Positions 7,833 through 19,054 are shown, counted from the stretch's first letter. The stretch: DNA of 53,215 nt from CAYUYV01 sp050331455 (GCA_050331455.1 JBHJGV010000056.1:1-53215); one strand, 5' to 3'. Notes: generated by a model from the sequence alone, not told the origin. Made by a program: numbers and translations.

Positions 7833-8246
7833 TCAAGCCTCTTCGATTTCCTGGGACGAGAGCGTGCCGTCCTTGTCCTTGTCGGCCCGATCGAAGGCGC
7901 GCGGCGGGAGGGCGTTCCATTCCTCCAGGACCACATTGCCGTCATCGTCCGTATCCGCGATCCCGAAGGCCCGGCGGGCGATGAATTTGCTGCGGCCCGA
8001 GGCGGTCAGGGCGGCGATGAATTCATCCTTGGACAAACCGCCGCTCTCATCCGTATCCAACCCGGGAAACATCCTGGCACGGGCGTTCACGAATTCCTCC
8101 CGGGAAATGACGCCGTCGCCATCTTCGTCGGCCTGAGCCAGCATGGCCCGGAGAGCACTCCCGGTGGATTGGGTCTGCTCCTGCGCGGCGACGGCGCCGG
8201 CCGACACCATCAAACCTGTGAGCGCATACAGAATGGATTTCATCAT
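7833..8246 (-). CDS. Secreted four-EF-hand calcium-binding protein
   Basis: This 137-residue protein begins with a signal peptide (MMKSILYALTGLMVSAGAVA, cut near residue 22) and then has four canonical 12-residue EF-hand loops: D40-E51, D64-E75, D98-E109 and D122-E133. They are arranged as two pairs, like a small calmodulin. The open frame continues upstream to 8486, but that part is not protein-like and the signal peptide fixes the start at 8246. It probably acts as a periplasmic or extracellular calcium buffer or sensor; no partner is encoded next to it. It converges on the gene at 7384 and lies downstream of the dehalogenase on the same strand. Confidence 0.88.
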   Translation of the reverse strand: MMKSILYALTGLMVSAGAVAAQEQTQSTGSALRAMLAQADEDGDGVISREEFVNARARMFPGLDTDESGGLSKDEFIAALTASGRSKFIARRAFGIADTDDDGNVVLEEWNALPPRAFDRADKDKDGTLSSQEIEEA

Positions 8247-8472
8247 TGTCGGATCCCTGTCTGTGGTTTTCCCGTCGGCGCCAGAACGCCCCATAATCTG
8301 GACGTAACGACCGATTGTGTCGACAGCACGAAATCCGAAGGGAAAGGATTGATGGAAGAACGGCACCATGAGTCCAGGCAAGGGTTGTCCGTCCCGCGTC
8401 GCGGTCCCGACCCGGTCACCAGAGCCCGCGGGGCCCAGGACCGGCAAAGCCTGCGCCCCCGCTTGGGATCCA

Positions 8473-9540
8473 TTACGACGTCGCACGGATGAAATCGGTG
8501 ATAATACGGGCGACCTCTCCGGGCTTGTTTTCCTGCACGAAATGGCCGCCGCCGTTCACGGTCGTGTGGGGCTGTCCCTTCGCGCCGGGGACCCGCTCCT
8601 GAAAGAGTTGGTCACTGCCGCGGGTGACGGGATCGTCATCGGCGAAGCAGCACAGGAACGGCTTTTCAAAGCCGGCGAAGAACGCCCAAGCCTGGCGCTG
8701 GGCCTCCAGGGACGGGTCCGTGGGCAGGGTCGGAACCTGGCTCGGCATGGCACGCGGGCCCATTTTGAAACTCGGATCCGGGAACGGCGCCTCATAGGCT
8801 TTGGCGAGGGGCGAGGCCACAAGCCCGCCAAGACCGATGCGGTGTGCAAGGAAGGTGGCAAGCTGGGCAAAACGACTGCGCCGCTCAAGGGACATGGACA
8901 TCATGAAGCCGACGGGAAGGTCCTCCGTCTCCCAACAGAATTTCTGCCAATAGGCAAATTTCTTGGCTGCTGAAATACCGTCCATGGAGCCGAGCGCGCG
9001 CGCCATATCCGGCAGGCTGGGCGTTTTGGCCGTGGCGCGGAAATCCTCGACGTCCCGCACCACGTCCGCGGGCATATCCGGATTGTAGGGCAGCCCTGTA
9101 TTGGAGATCACCACCCGGTCGAAGCGTTCCGGCTGGGCCGCCACCATACGCAAGCCGATCAGGCCGCCCCAATCCTGACCGAAAAAGGTCAGCCCCCGGA
9201 AATCATTGGACCGGAGCCAGGCCCCCATCCAGTCCACCTGCCTCTGATAGGAATAATCCTCGCGCGCCGCCGGCTTGTCGGACTTTCCGTAACCGGGAAG
9301 ATCCGGCGCGATGAAGCGCACCCCCTCGGCGGTCATCAAGGGGATCATCTTGCGGTACAGATAGCTCCACACGGGCTGGCCGTGCATGCACAGCACCACC
9401 GGCCCGTCCCGGGGCCCTTCGTCCAGATGGTGAATGCGCAAATCGCTGCCATCCGCGGTCTGGATGGTCGTGTAATGCGGTGCGAACGGGTAGTCCTGAA
9501 GGCCCACGAACCGGTCATCCGGGGTGCGCAGAATTTTCAT
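8473..9540 (-). CDS. Haloalkane dehalogenase (alpha/beta hydrolase, DhlA/HLD-I-like)
   Basis: A 355-residue alpha/beta hydrolase that would replace a halogen on an alkyl carbon with hydroxyl by a covalent aspartyl intermediate. The nucleophile is D123 followed by the halide-binding W124 in GQDWGG. The oxyanion segment HGQPVWSYLYRKM lies at residues 53-65, and the likely acid is D303 in FADDDP with the base H333 in GGGHFVQE. The position of the acid late in the chain fits the HLD-I subfamily, although Gln replaces the usual Glu or Asn next to the first His-Gly. The start at 9540 has a perfect GGAGGAGG site; the longer frame to 9765 is unlikely. About 50 residues longer than typical because of a larger cap region. 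An epoxide hydrolase is the main alternative. Confidence 0.82.
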   Translation of the reverse strand: MKILRTPDDRFVGLQDYPFAPHYTTIQTADGSDLRIHHLDEGPRDGPVVLCMHGQPVWSYLYRKMIPLMTAEGVRFIAPDLPGYGKSDKPAAREDYSYQRQVDWMGAWLRSNDFRGLTFFGQDWGGLIGLRMVAAQPERFDRVVISNTGLPYNPDMPADVVRDVEDFRATAKTPSLPDMARALGSMDGISAAKKFAYWQKFCWETEDLPVGFMMSMSLERRSRFAQLATFLAHRIGLGGLVASPLAKAYEAPFPDPSFKMGPRAMPSQVPTLPTDPSLEAQRQAWAFFAGFEKPFLCCFADDDPVTRGSDQLFQERVPGAKGQPHTTVNGGGHFVQENKPGEVARIITDFIRATS

Positions 9541-9709
9541 GGCGTTCCTCCTCCATGGGCCGGACCGGGGCGGGCCGAGACTGTGTGCAGAGGTCTCGCC
9601 AAACCCCGGTTTCTTCTGCTCTTTACCCTCAAGACCACCGGGAAAACAAGGCGCCACAACCGGATCGGGATTGAGGCAGCCCTCTTGCAGCACTCCCTGT
9701 GAAAGGAGA

Positions 9710-11212
9710 TCAGGGCGAGATCTGGCGGCCACGGGACTCGCTGAGCCGGCGCAGATTGTCCTCATGACCGGCCCGGTCCAGGCGGTACTGGGTGATACAA
9801 ACCATCATCAGCATCCAAATGGTCACCACGGCCGGAGCATAGGTCGCGCCGAGCCGCCAGAGCGCCTCGCCCGACACCTCTCCCGGCGCCGCGCCCGTGG
9901 GGAAAGCCGCAATCCACAACACGAAGGCGGCCGCCGTCACACCGAGACCCTGGACCGACTTGCGCACGAACGTGATGGCCGCGAAAAAAATGCCCTCGGA
10001 ACGCCGCGTGGTGCGCAACTCGCTCTGTTCGACGAGATCCGCAATCATGGAGGCGGCCAGAATCTGAAAACAGATGATCAGCCCCACATCGACCGTGGTT
10101 GTCACGAAAACGATCCAGAACAGCAAAGCCGTGCCGTTGTCGGGCATCAGGTCGAACAGGCGCAGCACGATGGGCAGGGGTGAACCCAGAAAGGCAATCA
10201 GCCCGATGATGATTGCCCCGCGCTTCTTGCCCATACCGCGGGTAACCCGGGGCGCGAGGATGAGGCCGATCAGGGCCGATAGGAACACACTCAAAGTGAT
10301 CGCGCCCACCTGCAGGGAGTCAAAGCCCCAAAAATAGGTCACGATGTAAAATGCAAGGCCGCCGGACAGACCCGTGGCGATGGCCCCAAACAGGGAGGCG
10401 CCGAACAGGGCGGCGAAGGACCGGTCCGAAAGGGTCTCGAAAATCTCCTGGAAGGCGACACGCACGCCCATGGGCCGTTTGGGCGGTGCCGGCTTTAGGT
10501 GGCGGATGCGGTTATGGGTGCCCACGGACGCTATCATGATGGACACGAAAATCATCACCCCCGCAACGAGCCCATAGAACACATAGCTGTCCATGTTGAA
10601 CCGGCCGTCGGGAACGGCCACGGTGGCAAAGGCGGGGAAGACGAAAAAGAACATCATGACGGTCATGGTGTTGCCGCCGATCCAGCCGAAGAAATACCGA
10701 TAGCCGATCAGCCTGCTGCGCTCGTCGTAATCATCGGTCAGCTCCGGAGCGAGGGCGAAACTGGGAGTCTCGAACAGGGTCATGAACGTCCGGATCAGGA
10801 CGGCCAAGGTGAGCAGATACCAGAACTGGCCCGCCTGGGACCAGTCGGCCGGCGGGGTCCACAGCAGGAAATATGTCACGGACACGGGCAGCGCCGCCAC
10901 ATACATGAAGGGATGGCGCCGGCCGAGCCGCGAGTGCAGATTGTCAGACCAGTAACCGACCAGGGGATCGGTGATGGCGTCGAAGACCAGGGCAATCGTC
11001 AGGGCAAGGCCCACAAGTCGGGGATCGAGCCCGACCACCTGGGCGTAGAAAATGAGCAGGAAATAATCGAAGCCGCCGCTCTTGACGCCGCTGGAGATCG
11101 AGCCGAGCCCATAGGCCAGCTTCGTGCCTGTCGACGGGATCGTCGGATCGACGGGGCCGCGCCCGCCTCCCGTTTTCGCGTCCCCCGTTTCCTCACCCTG
11201 TGCCTGATCCAT
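9710..11212 (-). CDS. MFS transporter of the GPH (glycoside-pentoside-hexuronide):cation symporter type
   Basis: A 500-residue integral membrane protein with about 12 hydrophobic segments. The N-terminal KLAYGLGSISSGVKSGGF and the motif DAITDPLVGYWSDN with RLGRRHPFMY are hallmarks of the GPH/MelB-like family, as is ERSRLIGYRYFFGW later. It would import a sugar, glycoside or similar solute with Na+ or H+. The dehalogenase lies 169 bp downstream on the same strand, so the two might be co-transcribed, but no glycosidase is nearby to suggest a substrate. The 219-bp upstream gap is shared with the divergent ABC-F gene. Confidence 0.87.
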   Translation of the reverse strand: MDQAQGEETGDAKTGGGRGPVDPTIPSTGTKLAYGLGSISSGVKSGGFDYFLLIFYAQVVGLDPRLVGLALTIALVFDAITDPLVGYWSDNLHSRLGRRHPFMYVAALPVSVTYFLLWTPPADWSQAGQFWYLLTLAVLIRTFMTLFETPSFALAPELTDDYDERSRLIGYRYFFGWIGGNTMTVMMFFFVFPAFATVAVPDGRFNMDSYVFYGLVAGVMIFVSIMIASVGTHNRIRHLKPAPPKRPMGVRVAFQEIFETLSDRSFAALFGASLFGAIATGLSGGLAFYIVTYFWGFDSLQVGAITLSVFLSALIGLILAPRVTRGMGKKRGAIIIGLIAFLGSPLPIVLRLFDLMPDNGTALLFWIVFVTTTVDVGLIICFQILAASMIADLVEQSELRTTRRSEGIFFAAITFVRKSVQGLGVTAAAFVLWIAAFPTGAAPGEVSGEALWRLGATYAPAVVTIWMLMMVCITQYRLDRAGHEDNLRRLSESRGRQISP

Positions 11213-11431
11213 GGTTCGCGTCCCTTCCCTGCTGGCGCTTTTCGCCGTTTTTCTCGTTTGGGTCGGGGGCCGTCCCGACCCGCCCGGGCGCAGGGCACGT
11301 CTTGCGTGCGCACCAGAGCCGACGGGGCCTTAAAGCATGGCAAAGGGAACGCGTGAGGAAAAGGGCCGCGCCCCCCGGCGTCGCGGCACCCCCCTTGCCC
11401 TCCCCGGCGGCACCGGGCTAATTCACGGCCC

Positions 11432-13261
<1,830 letters not shown>

Positions 13262-13319
13262 TGATCCGGCGCCGCGCCCTGTCCCAAGGGTGCCTCGACC
13301 GGCCGCTTTGGAGGACACC

Positions 13320-14573
13320 ATGACGATGCCCGTGCCTGCTCCCGCCGCCCTGGGTCCCGCGACGGACGGCGCTCCGCGCCTTGAAGATTGGAATGGACGC
13401 CTGCCGGAGGATGTCGAGTATCTGGCCGACATGCATGGCTGGGCCCGTCTTCTGGGCACGCGCATGCCGATGTTCGAACGGCCCATGGTGTCCTGGGTCT
13501 TCCGCTACGCCCTGGTCGAACGCCTGATGAACCATCCCAAGATGCGCCCGGTCGGCATGGATATCATGGCCCTGAGGGGCATCACGGAAGGGCCCCTGTT
13601 CGAATGGTGGGACCGGATCGTCCTGATGGCCCATGGCGAGCGGCACACGCGCCTTCGCGCCCCGCTCCAGCGCACCTTCGCCTTTCCGGTGATCGCACAA
13701 CGGCGCGAGCGGGTGCGCGGGCTGATCGACCAGCGCCTGGACGAATTGACCGGCGCCGGCGAGATCGATTTCATCGAGGAAATCGCGGCTCAGATCCCCA
13801 CGCGGGCCATCTGCGACCTGCTCGGCGTTCCCCAGGCGGATATTCCGGTGTTCAAGGCCTGGGCCGACACACTTGGCCAGGCCTTCGGCATGCTGACGGC
13901 GGAGGATGTGGGCCCGGTCGATGATGCGGTGACCAATCTCACCGCCTATGTGCAGGGCTTGGTGGCGGACCGGCGGGCAAATCCAAGGGAAGATTTTCTC
14001 ACGGCCTTCATTCAATCGGTGGGTGAAAGCGGGGCCTATTCCGAAGACGAACTGCTGGCCCAGATCCTGGGCCTGATCTTTGCCGGAAGCGACACCACGC
14101 GAACGGCCCTCACAGTGGCCATGACCCTTCTTCTTCAGCACCAGGACCAATGGACCCGGCTCATTGCCGAGCGCGGCCTCATGCGCCAGGCCGTGGACGA
14201 GACCCTGCGCTTCGAGCCCACCGTGGGCAGCCTGCCGCGCTTTGCCACGGAGGACATCGAGATCGACGGCATCACACTGCCGGGCGATCAGGTGATCGTG
14301 CTCGCCATTTCCGCGGCCCAGCGCGATCCGGAACGCTATGACGCGCCCAACCGGTTCGACATCACCCGGGCCGACCTGCCCCGCATGGCCATCGGCTTCG
14401 GCGGCGGACCGCACCGGTGCCTGGGCGAAATGCTCGCGCGCATCGAGATCGAGGAAACTCTGGACGCCATTGCGACCCGTTTCCCCCAGGTGGATTTCGC
14501 AGGCCCCCTGCCCCATTTCGTGGCCCTGGCCACCGGCATCCGCAAACTCGAAGGCCTCCGTGTCCGGATCTAA
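13320..14573 (+). CDS. Cytochrome P450
   Basis: A 417-residue soluble bacterial P450. The I-helix oxygen motif is AGSDTTRTAL, the K-helix ExxR is ETLR, and the heme-Cys loop is FGGGPHRCLG near residue 368. The start at 13320 follows GGAGG, 58 bp after the ABC-F stop; the open frame reaching back to 13122 overlaps that gene and is rejected. It would hydroxylate a hydrophobic substrate with electrons from a ferredoxin and reductase that are not encoded nearby. Its stop codon overlaps the end of the convergent GNAT gene by 4 bases. Substrate is unknown; the region is rich in acyl-CoA and xenobiotic-type genes. Confidence 0.92.
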   Translation: MTMPVPAPAALGPATDGAPRLEDWNGRLPEDVEYLADMHGWARLLGTRMPMFERPMVSWVFRYALVERLMNHPKMRPVGMDIMALRGITEGPLFEWWDRIVLMAHGERHTRLRAPLQRTFAFPVIAQRRERVRGLIDQRLDELTGAGEIDFIEEIAAQIPTRAICDLLGVPQADIPVFKAWADTLGQAFGMLTAEDVGPVDDAVTNLTAYVQGLVADRRANPREDFLTAFIQSVGESGAYSEDELLAQILGLIFAGSDTTRTALTVAMTLLLQHQDQWTRLIAERGLMRQAVDETLRFEPTVGSLPRFATEDIEIDGITLPGDQVIVLAISAAQRDPERYDAPNRFDITRADLPRMAIGFGGGPHRCLGEMLARIEIEETLDAIATRFPQVDFAGPLPHFVALATGIRKLEGLRVRI

Positions 14574-15046
14574 CCGTCCGACAGACGCCGTTCGAAGGTC
14601 AGGAGTGTGCCATCCGGATTCGACGGATCCGTTTGGCGAAACCCGAGGCGCGCGCAGAGCCGCTGCGAAATGACATGGCCCGGCCGGACATGGGCCAGGA
14701 TCAGATCGAACGCAACGTGGGATGACGATAGAAGGGCCTGAACCGCGCGGGTCGCGATCCTGCGGCCTCGCAAATCCGGATGGACCGCGACAGTGACGCT
14801 GTGGCAGGGCTCATGGGTGCCATGCTCCGGCTCCGGCTCGGCCGGCCAGTCGTGGCATTCGAGATAGGCCACCATGACGCCCTCTTCGAAATAGGCGAGG
14901 AGCTGGGTTTCGGCGCTGCTGCGGGAAAACGCGACTGCCGCCGCGGTCCATGGCTCCAGCTCCCGGTCGAGCATGGGATCGCGATCATACCACCGGCGCA
15001 CCTCGTCCCATTCCACATCCCCCGCGGGTTTCAAAATGCCCGTCAC
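14570..15046 (-). CDS. GNAT family N-acetyltransferase
   Basis: A 158-residue acetyl-CoA-dependent acyltransferase. The acetyl-CoA binding signature is visible in SVTVAVHPDLRGRRIATRAV (motif A, residues about 83-102), with a C-terminal RLCARLGFRQT strand-helix. The N-terminal portion is acidic and aromatic-rich, which fits the substrate-binding half. The acceptor cannot be inferred. It is convergent with the P450 gene and overlaps its stop by 4 bp. Confidence 0.78.
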   Translation of the reverse strand: MTGILKPAGDVEWDEVRRWYDRDPMLDRELEPWTAAAVAFSRSSAETQLLAYFEEGVMVAYLECHDWPAEPEPEHGTHEPCHSVTVAVHPDLRGRRIATRAVQALLSSSHVAFDLILAHVRPGHVISQRLCARLGFRQTDPSNPDGTLLTFERRLSDG

Positions 15047-15239
15047 GTCGCAGCGTTCATATTTTCCTTACGCTGTACACCATCGCTCCGGTCCGGCGGG
15101 GTTCAACCCACCGGACACGGAATGACACGGATTGCTCGGGGAGGCGGGCCGGCAAGTCTTCCCGCCCCACAGCCGACCCTCCGGCCGGCCATCAGATCCT
15201 CAAGATCTCATAGATCGGTTCGGATCAATAGAGGCGTGG

Positions 15240-16034
15240 TCACTCACCGCCGCTCTGTTCGCGCCCGCGTTCCTGGACCGCTCGGCGGCGCGCCTCGATA
15301 TCGGCCCCGCTGACGGCCGCATTGGCCTCGCGGGACGCTTCCTGCTCCAGCGTCATGCCCCTTTCGAAGGTGGTGGCATAGCCCTCGTCGATCAGCCGGC
15401 GATAGCGTTTCAGGAAGGTGGGGTCGATCGTGGCCATATCGGCGGCCAGGGCGCGGGCGAGGGGCATCAGATCCTCCGGCGCGACAACCCGGTTGACGAG
15501 ACCCCAGTCATAGGCGCCCTCGGCGGACAGGAAATTGCCTGTGAAGGACAGTTCCTTTGCCCGGGAAATACCGATGAGGCGGGACAGCTTTTGGCTCAGC
15601 CCCCAGCCGGGCATGATGCCGACTCGGGCATGGGTGTCCGCGAAGCGGGCATTGGTCGACGCGATCAGCACGTCGCAGGCGATGGCGAGTTCAAAGCCTC
15701 CGGTGATCGCCACGCCATTGATAGCACCGATCACGGGCCCGGTGAATTTGGCGAGGGCGCGGACCGGATCCGTGCGGTCCGGAGCATCCACATCGGCGAG
15801 CGCACTGTCTTCGCTTTCACCCAGTTCCTTGAGATCCAGACCGGCCGTGAAGGCCTTTTCGCCGGCCCCGGTGAGGATCAGAATGCTGACCTCCGGATCG
15901 TTTTCCAGGCGGAGCACCGCGTCGGCCAGCTCCGCGCGCAATTCGCGCGACAGGGCATTCATCCGCTGGGGCCGGTTGAGCGTCAGGATCGCAACCGGGC
16001 CATCGCGTTCGACGAGAAGGACGGGTTCGGACAT
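15240..16034 (-). CDS. Enoyl-CoA hydratase/isomerase family protein
   Basis: A 264-residue crotonase-fold protein. The oxyanion-hole segments are present (LTGAGEKAFTAGLDLKELGE and the AINGVAITGGFELAIACDV region), with an Asp/His-type second acid region DTHARVGIMPGWGLSQKLSR. It would hydrate trans-2-enoyl-CoA during beta-oxidation or branched acid breakdown. The start at 16034 has a GCGAGGAAA site. It is the last gene of a leftward group with GST, phosphatase and alpha-methylacyl-CoA racemase, so a role in branched-chain acyl-CoA oxidation is plausible. Confidence 0.87.
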   Translation of the reverse strand: MSEPVLLVERDGPVAILTLNRPQRMNALSRELRAELADAVLRLENDPEVSILILTGAGEKAFTAGLDLKELGESEDSALADVDAPDRTDPVRALAKFTGPVIGAINGVAITGGFELAIACDVLIASTNARFADTHARVGIMPGWGLSQKLSRLIGISRAKELSFTGNFLSAEGAYDWGLVNRVVAPEDLMPLARALAADMATIDPTFLKRYRRLIDEGYATTFERGMTLEQEASREANAAVSGADIEARRRAVQERGREQSGGE

Positions 16035-16076
16035 GGTTTCCTCGCGTTGAAGGTTTCGGTAACGGTGAGGCCGGTT

Positions 16077-16709
16077 TCAATCCTGGGGACCGAAGGCGTA
16101 AGGGCCCCCTTTCTCGAGGCCGCGGCGATAGGCCGGCCGGGCCTGGAGGCCCGACAGATAGGCCCGCAGACGCGGATAGTCTTCGAGGGATCCGCCGGCC
16201 TGGGCCGCCTCCAGAACGAAGCTGACCTGACAGTCTGCACAGGTCAGATCATCACCCACCAGGAAGGGCCGATCCCCCACTTCACCTTCGAGATAGTCGA
16301 GATGATTCTTGATCTCGGAGGTAATCCGGGGCCAGAGCGGCTCACCGGCCGCGCCGAGCCGCCCCACATAAAGGCGCAGCAGGAGCGGCGTCATGGCCGA
16401 GCCTTCGGCAAAATGCATGAAATGGGTGTGGCGCAGGGCATCCGCGGTGCCGGGCGCGGGATGGAACCGGCCGCCGCCATAGCGCTCGGCCAGATAGTCG
16501 AGGATCGCCCCGCTTTCGGCAACAACGTTGGCACCGTCCGTCACCACCGGCGATTTGCCGAGGGGATGGACGCCCTTCAGCTCGGGCGGCGCCAGATTGG
16601 TCGTCGCATCCCGCTCGTAGAAGGTAATCGTGTAGGGGATATCGAGTTCTTCCAGGAACCAGAGCACCCGCTGGGACCGGGAATTGTTCAGATGGTGAAC
16701 GGTGATCAT
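16077..16709 (-). CDS. Glutathione S-transferase
   Basis: A 210-residue GST with an N-terminal thioredoxin-like domain (MITVHHLNNSRSQRVLWFLE, with the Ser/Arg catalytic region; KSPVVTDGANVVAESGAILD is the glutathione-gamma-Glu recognition segment) and an all-helical C-terminal domain (YVGRLGAAGEPLWPRI onward). The ATG at 16709 has GAGGGAAG upstream; the frame extends to 16754 but those residues are basic and unlike a GST. The gene is 42 bp upstream of the hydratase. It probably detoxifies electrophiles or serves a glutathione-linked step of the local pathway. Confidence 0.88.
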   Translation of the reverse strand: MITVHHLNNSRSQRVLWFLEELDIPYTITFYERDATTNLAPPELKGVHPLGKSPVVTDGANVVAESGAILDYLAERYGGGRFHPAPGTADALRHTHFMHFAEGSAMTPLLLRLYVGRLGAAGEPLWPRITSEIKNHLDYLEGEVGDRPFLVGDDLTCADCQVSFVLEAAQAGGSLEDYPRLRAYLSGLQARPAYRRGLEKGGPYAFGPQD

Positions 16710-16780
16710 ACGCTTCGCTTCCCTCTTACGCCGTTTTGGACCCACCCCATCCAAGCACGGACCGGGGGCCCGCGAACAGG

Positions 16781-17521
16781 TCAGCGGGAGAAGATCGCCT
16801 CGAGACTGGTCTGGTTCATGCCGTGCTTGACATAGTTGTAGGGCGTGAGATTGACGGCCTTGATGATCCGCCGGGTGATGGCCGGAGGGTCACCGTCCAC
16901 CGGGACCGCCACATCTACATCGATGACATTGAGACAGCCCGTGTCCTGCTCGAAGGGACCGACGGCGGCAAGACCCGCCCCCGTGGCCCAGCCCAAAAGC
17001 AGACGGTTCACCCCCTCATGGGCCACCACGAGGGCCGTCGCCCAGTCCGGCTCGATGAGGAAATGCTCCGCCCAGTCACAAACCCGGGCATAGGCGTCCA
17101 CGAAGGGCTCGCCGCCCTCGCCCATGGCCGCCCCCGGACGATCCGCTTCGGCAAAGGCCTGATAGATCTGGCGCGACAGCTCGGCAAGGTTGAAGATCTG
17201 GGCGCGCAGCCGGGCCCCGCCGCCCCGGAGCTCCCGGATCCGCTCGTCGTTCAAAAGATCCGGCACGGGCCCGGCCTGCTGGGACAGGACGATTTCCGCC
17301 GTTTCGCGCGCGCGCGGCAGGCCCGAGCAGACCGCCCGGTCGAAGGGGACGTGCGAAAGGGCCAGGCCGGCGGCGGTCGCCTCCTCCCGGCCCCGATGGG
17401 TCAGGGGCACCACATCGGCCCCGCCAATCCGTCTGGGGGCGGAGAAATAATCCACATGACCATGGCGCATCAGGTAGAGGCGGCGACGCCCTTTCGTGCC
17501 GGGCAGGCCTGAAACCGTCAT
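16781..17521 (-). CDS. Histidine phosphatase (phosphoglycerate mutase-like) family protein
   Basis: A 246-residue protein with the catalytic RHG motif (LYLMRHGHVDY, residues about 15-25), a second Arg in GLPRARETAE, and the second catalytic His in VVAHEGVNRLLL. This is the branch of phosphatases including CobC- and PhoE-like enzymes. The mutase reaction is unlikely because the mutase-specific insert is missing. It starts 3 bp after the stop of the racemase gene, so the two are almost certainly co-transcribed and perhaps coupled in translation. A role as an acyl-CoA or nucleotide phosphatase is speculation. Confidence 0.85.
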   Translation of the reverse strand: MTVSGLPGTKGRRRLYLMRHGHVDYFSAPRRIGGADVVPLTHRGREEATAAGLALSHVPFDRAVCSGLPRARETAEIVLSQQAGPVPDLLNDERIRELRGGGARLRAQIFNLAELSRQIYQAFAEADRPGAAMGEGGEPFVDAYARVCDWAEHFLIEPDWATALVVAHEGVNRLLLGWATGAGLAAVGPFEQDTGCLNVIDVDVAVPVDGDPPAITRRIIKAVNLTPYNYVKHGMNQTSLEAIFSR

Positions 17522-17524
17522 GAC

Positions 17525-18652
17525 TCAGATCACGCCGTCGCTGCGCAGCGCGGCCACATCCGCGGCGCTGAACCCCCAATCGATCAGGGCGCTTTCGCTG
17601 TGCTCCCCGATGGTCGGCGCCGGTCCCTGAACGGCTTCCTTGGTCCGGCTGAACCGGGGTGCAGCATTGGGCTGAACCACGCCGTCCACTTCGATGAAGG
17701 TTTGACGGGCGGCGTTGTGGGGATGGGCGGGCGCCTCTTCCAGGGACAGGACCGGCGCAAAGCAGATATCCGTGCCTTCCATCAGGGCGCACCATTCGTC
17801 TCGGGTCTTGGAGCGGAACAAGGTGGCCAATTTCTGGCTCAGATCCGACCACTGCATCCGGTCCATCTGGTGCTGGAATGCCGGATCGTTGATGCCGGCC
17901 TTTTCCAGAAGCAGGGCATAAAATTGCGGCTCAATGGATCCGACGGCCACGAATTTTCCGCAGCCGCATTCATAGGTGTCATAGAAATGGGCGCCGCCGT
18001 CGAGCAGATTGGCATCCCGCTTGTCCTGCCACAGCCCGCCGGCCTTCATGCCGTAGAACATGGCCATCAGGGAAGCGGCACCGTCGGTCATGGCCGCATC
18101 GATCACCTGACCCTGGCCGGAGCGCTGGGCCTCGAACAGTCCGGCGACGAGCCCAAAGGCGAGATAGAGCGCCCCGCCCCCGAAATCGCCGACCAGATTG
18201 AGCGGCGGCGGCGGCGGCGTATCCGTCCGGCCCATGGCATGGAGGGCGCCGGTCAGCGCGATGTAGTTGATGTCGTGGCCGGCGGCATGGGCGAGCGGGC
18301 CATGCTGGCCCCAGCCGGTCATGCGGCCATAGACAAGGCGGGGATTGCGCTCCAGACAGACCTCCGGCCCCAGGCCGAGCCGTTCCATGACGCCCGGGCG
18401 GAACCCTTCCAGGATGGCGTCGGCCTGGGCCACCAGGGCCAGGACCGTCTCGACGCCCTTGGGATTTTTCAGATCAATGGCGATCGACCGGCGGCCCCGC
18501 GACGTGACGTCGAATTTGGAGCCGCCCTTGGCCCCCTTGCGGTCGATCCGCACGATTTCCGCGCCGAGATCCGACAACAGCATGGCGCAAAAGGGCCCCG
18601 GACCGATGCCCGCGAATTCCAGAATTTTGACACCCGTTAAAGGACCGGCCAT
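17525..18652 (-). CDS. Alpha-methylacyl-CoA racemase (CaiB/BaiF family)
   Basis: A 375-residue family III enzyme that interconverts the 2R and 2S forms of 2-methylacyl-CoA so that they can enter beta-oxidation. With the start at 18652 the residues line up with the known catalytic groups of the mycobacterial enzyme MCR: H126 in AGHDINY, D156 in VGDFGGG and E241 in GSIEPQF. This match of both numbering and context argues strongly for racemase rather than CoA transferase. The frame extends to 18691 but the extra residues are not conserved. It heads the leftward group racemase, phosphatase, GST, enoyl-CoA hydratase. Confidence 0.88.
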   Translation of the reverse strand: MAGPLTGVKILEFAGIGPGPFCAMLLSDLGAEIVRIDRKGAKGGSKFDVTSRGRRSIAIDLKNPKGVETVLALVAQADAILEGFRPGVMERLGLGPEVCLERNPRLVYGRMTGWGQHGPLAHAAGHDINYIALTGALHAMGRTDTPPPPPLNLVGDFGGGALYLAFGLVAGLFEAQRSGQGQVIDAAMTDGAASLMAMFYGMKAGGLWQDKRDANLLDGGAHFYDTYECGCGKFVAVGSIEPQFYALLLEKAGINDPAFQHQMDRMQWSDLSQKLATLFRSKTRDEWCALMEGTDICFAPVLSLEEAPAHPHNAARQTFIEVDGVVQPNAAPRFSRTKEAVQGPAPTIGEHSESALIDWGFSAADVAALRSDGVI

Positions 18653-18719
18653 GGCGTTCTCCCGTGTCGTGGCTCCACCGCGCAGATGCACGGATGGCCT
18701 GTTTCTCTCCCGTCGGACC

Positions 18720-19054
18720 CTAAGATCGTCTTGGCGCGGCGCGGTTTGTCAACCGCCGTGGCAGGCGCGTGATCCATTCGCGCTCCAAGACGAGCCTGAG
18801 CCCAAGACCGGCAAACACCGCCCCGGTCATCCGGTCGATCCCGGCCTTGGCCCGAGCATAGCGGGCGGCCAGCAGCCGGGTCGTGATGGCGTCGGCGACG
18901 ACCTGGTACCAGAGCGTCCCGTTGAAAAAGACCAGGGAGATCATCGCCAGGCCCCAGGACGCATCGTCCAGGCACCGGCCGCCCGCGAGTCCGCCGGCGC
19001 GGTGCGCGCCACGACCGCAAGACCGGGCCCGGTCAGAAGGGCGATGGTGTCCAT
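18720..19054 (-). pseudogene. Deleted LysE/RhtB-type exporter remnant
   Basis: On the minus strand an ATG at 19054 opens a LysE-like start (LLTGPGLAVVARTAPADSRA) that runs only 37 codons to a stop at 18941-18943. In another frame, overlapping its end, a LysE-like C-terminus follows (WYQVVADAITTRLLAARYAR, then KAGIDRMTGAVFAGLGLRLV). The central transmembrane helices, well over 100 residues in a typical LysE protein of about 205, are missing, and the two ends are out of frame. This is what a large internal deletion would leave. A sequencing error could explain the frameshift but not the missing middle. Confidence 0.72.

Noticed and set aside
8247..8486. Extended EF-hand protein from 8486
   Set aside because: The extra 80 residues are not protein-like and would put the obvious signal peptide in the middle of the chain.
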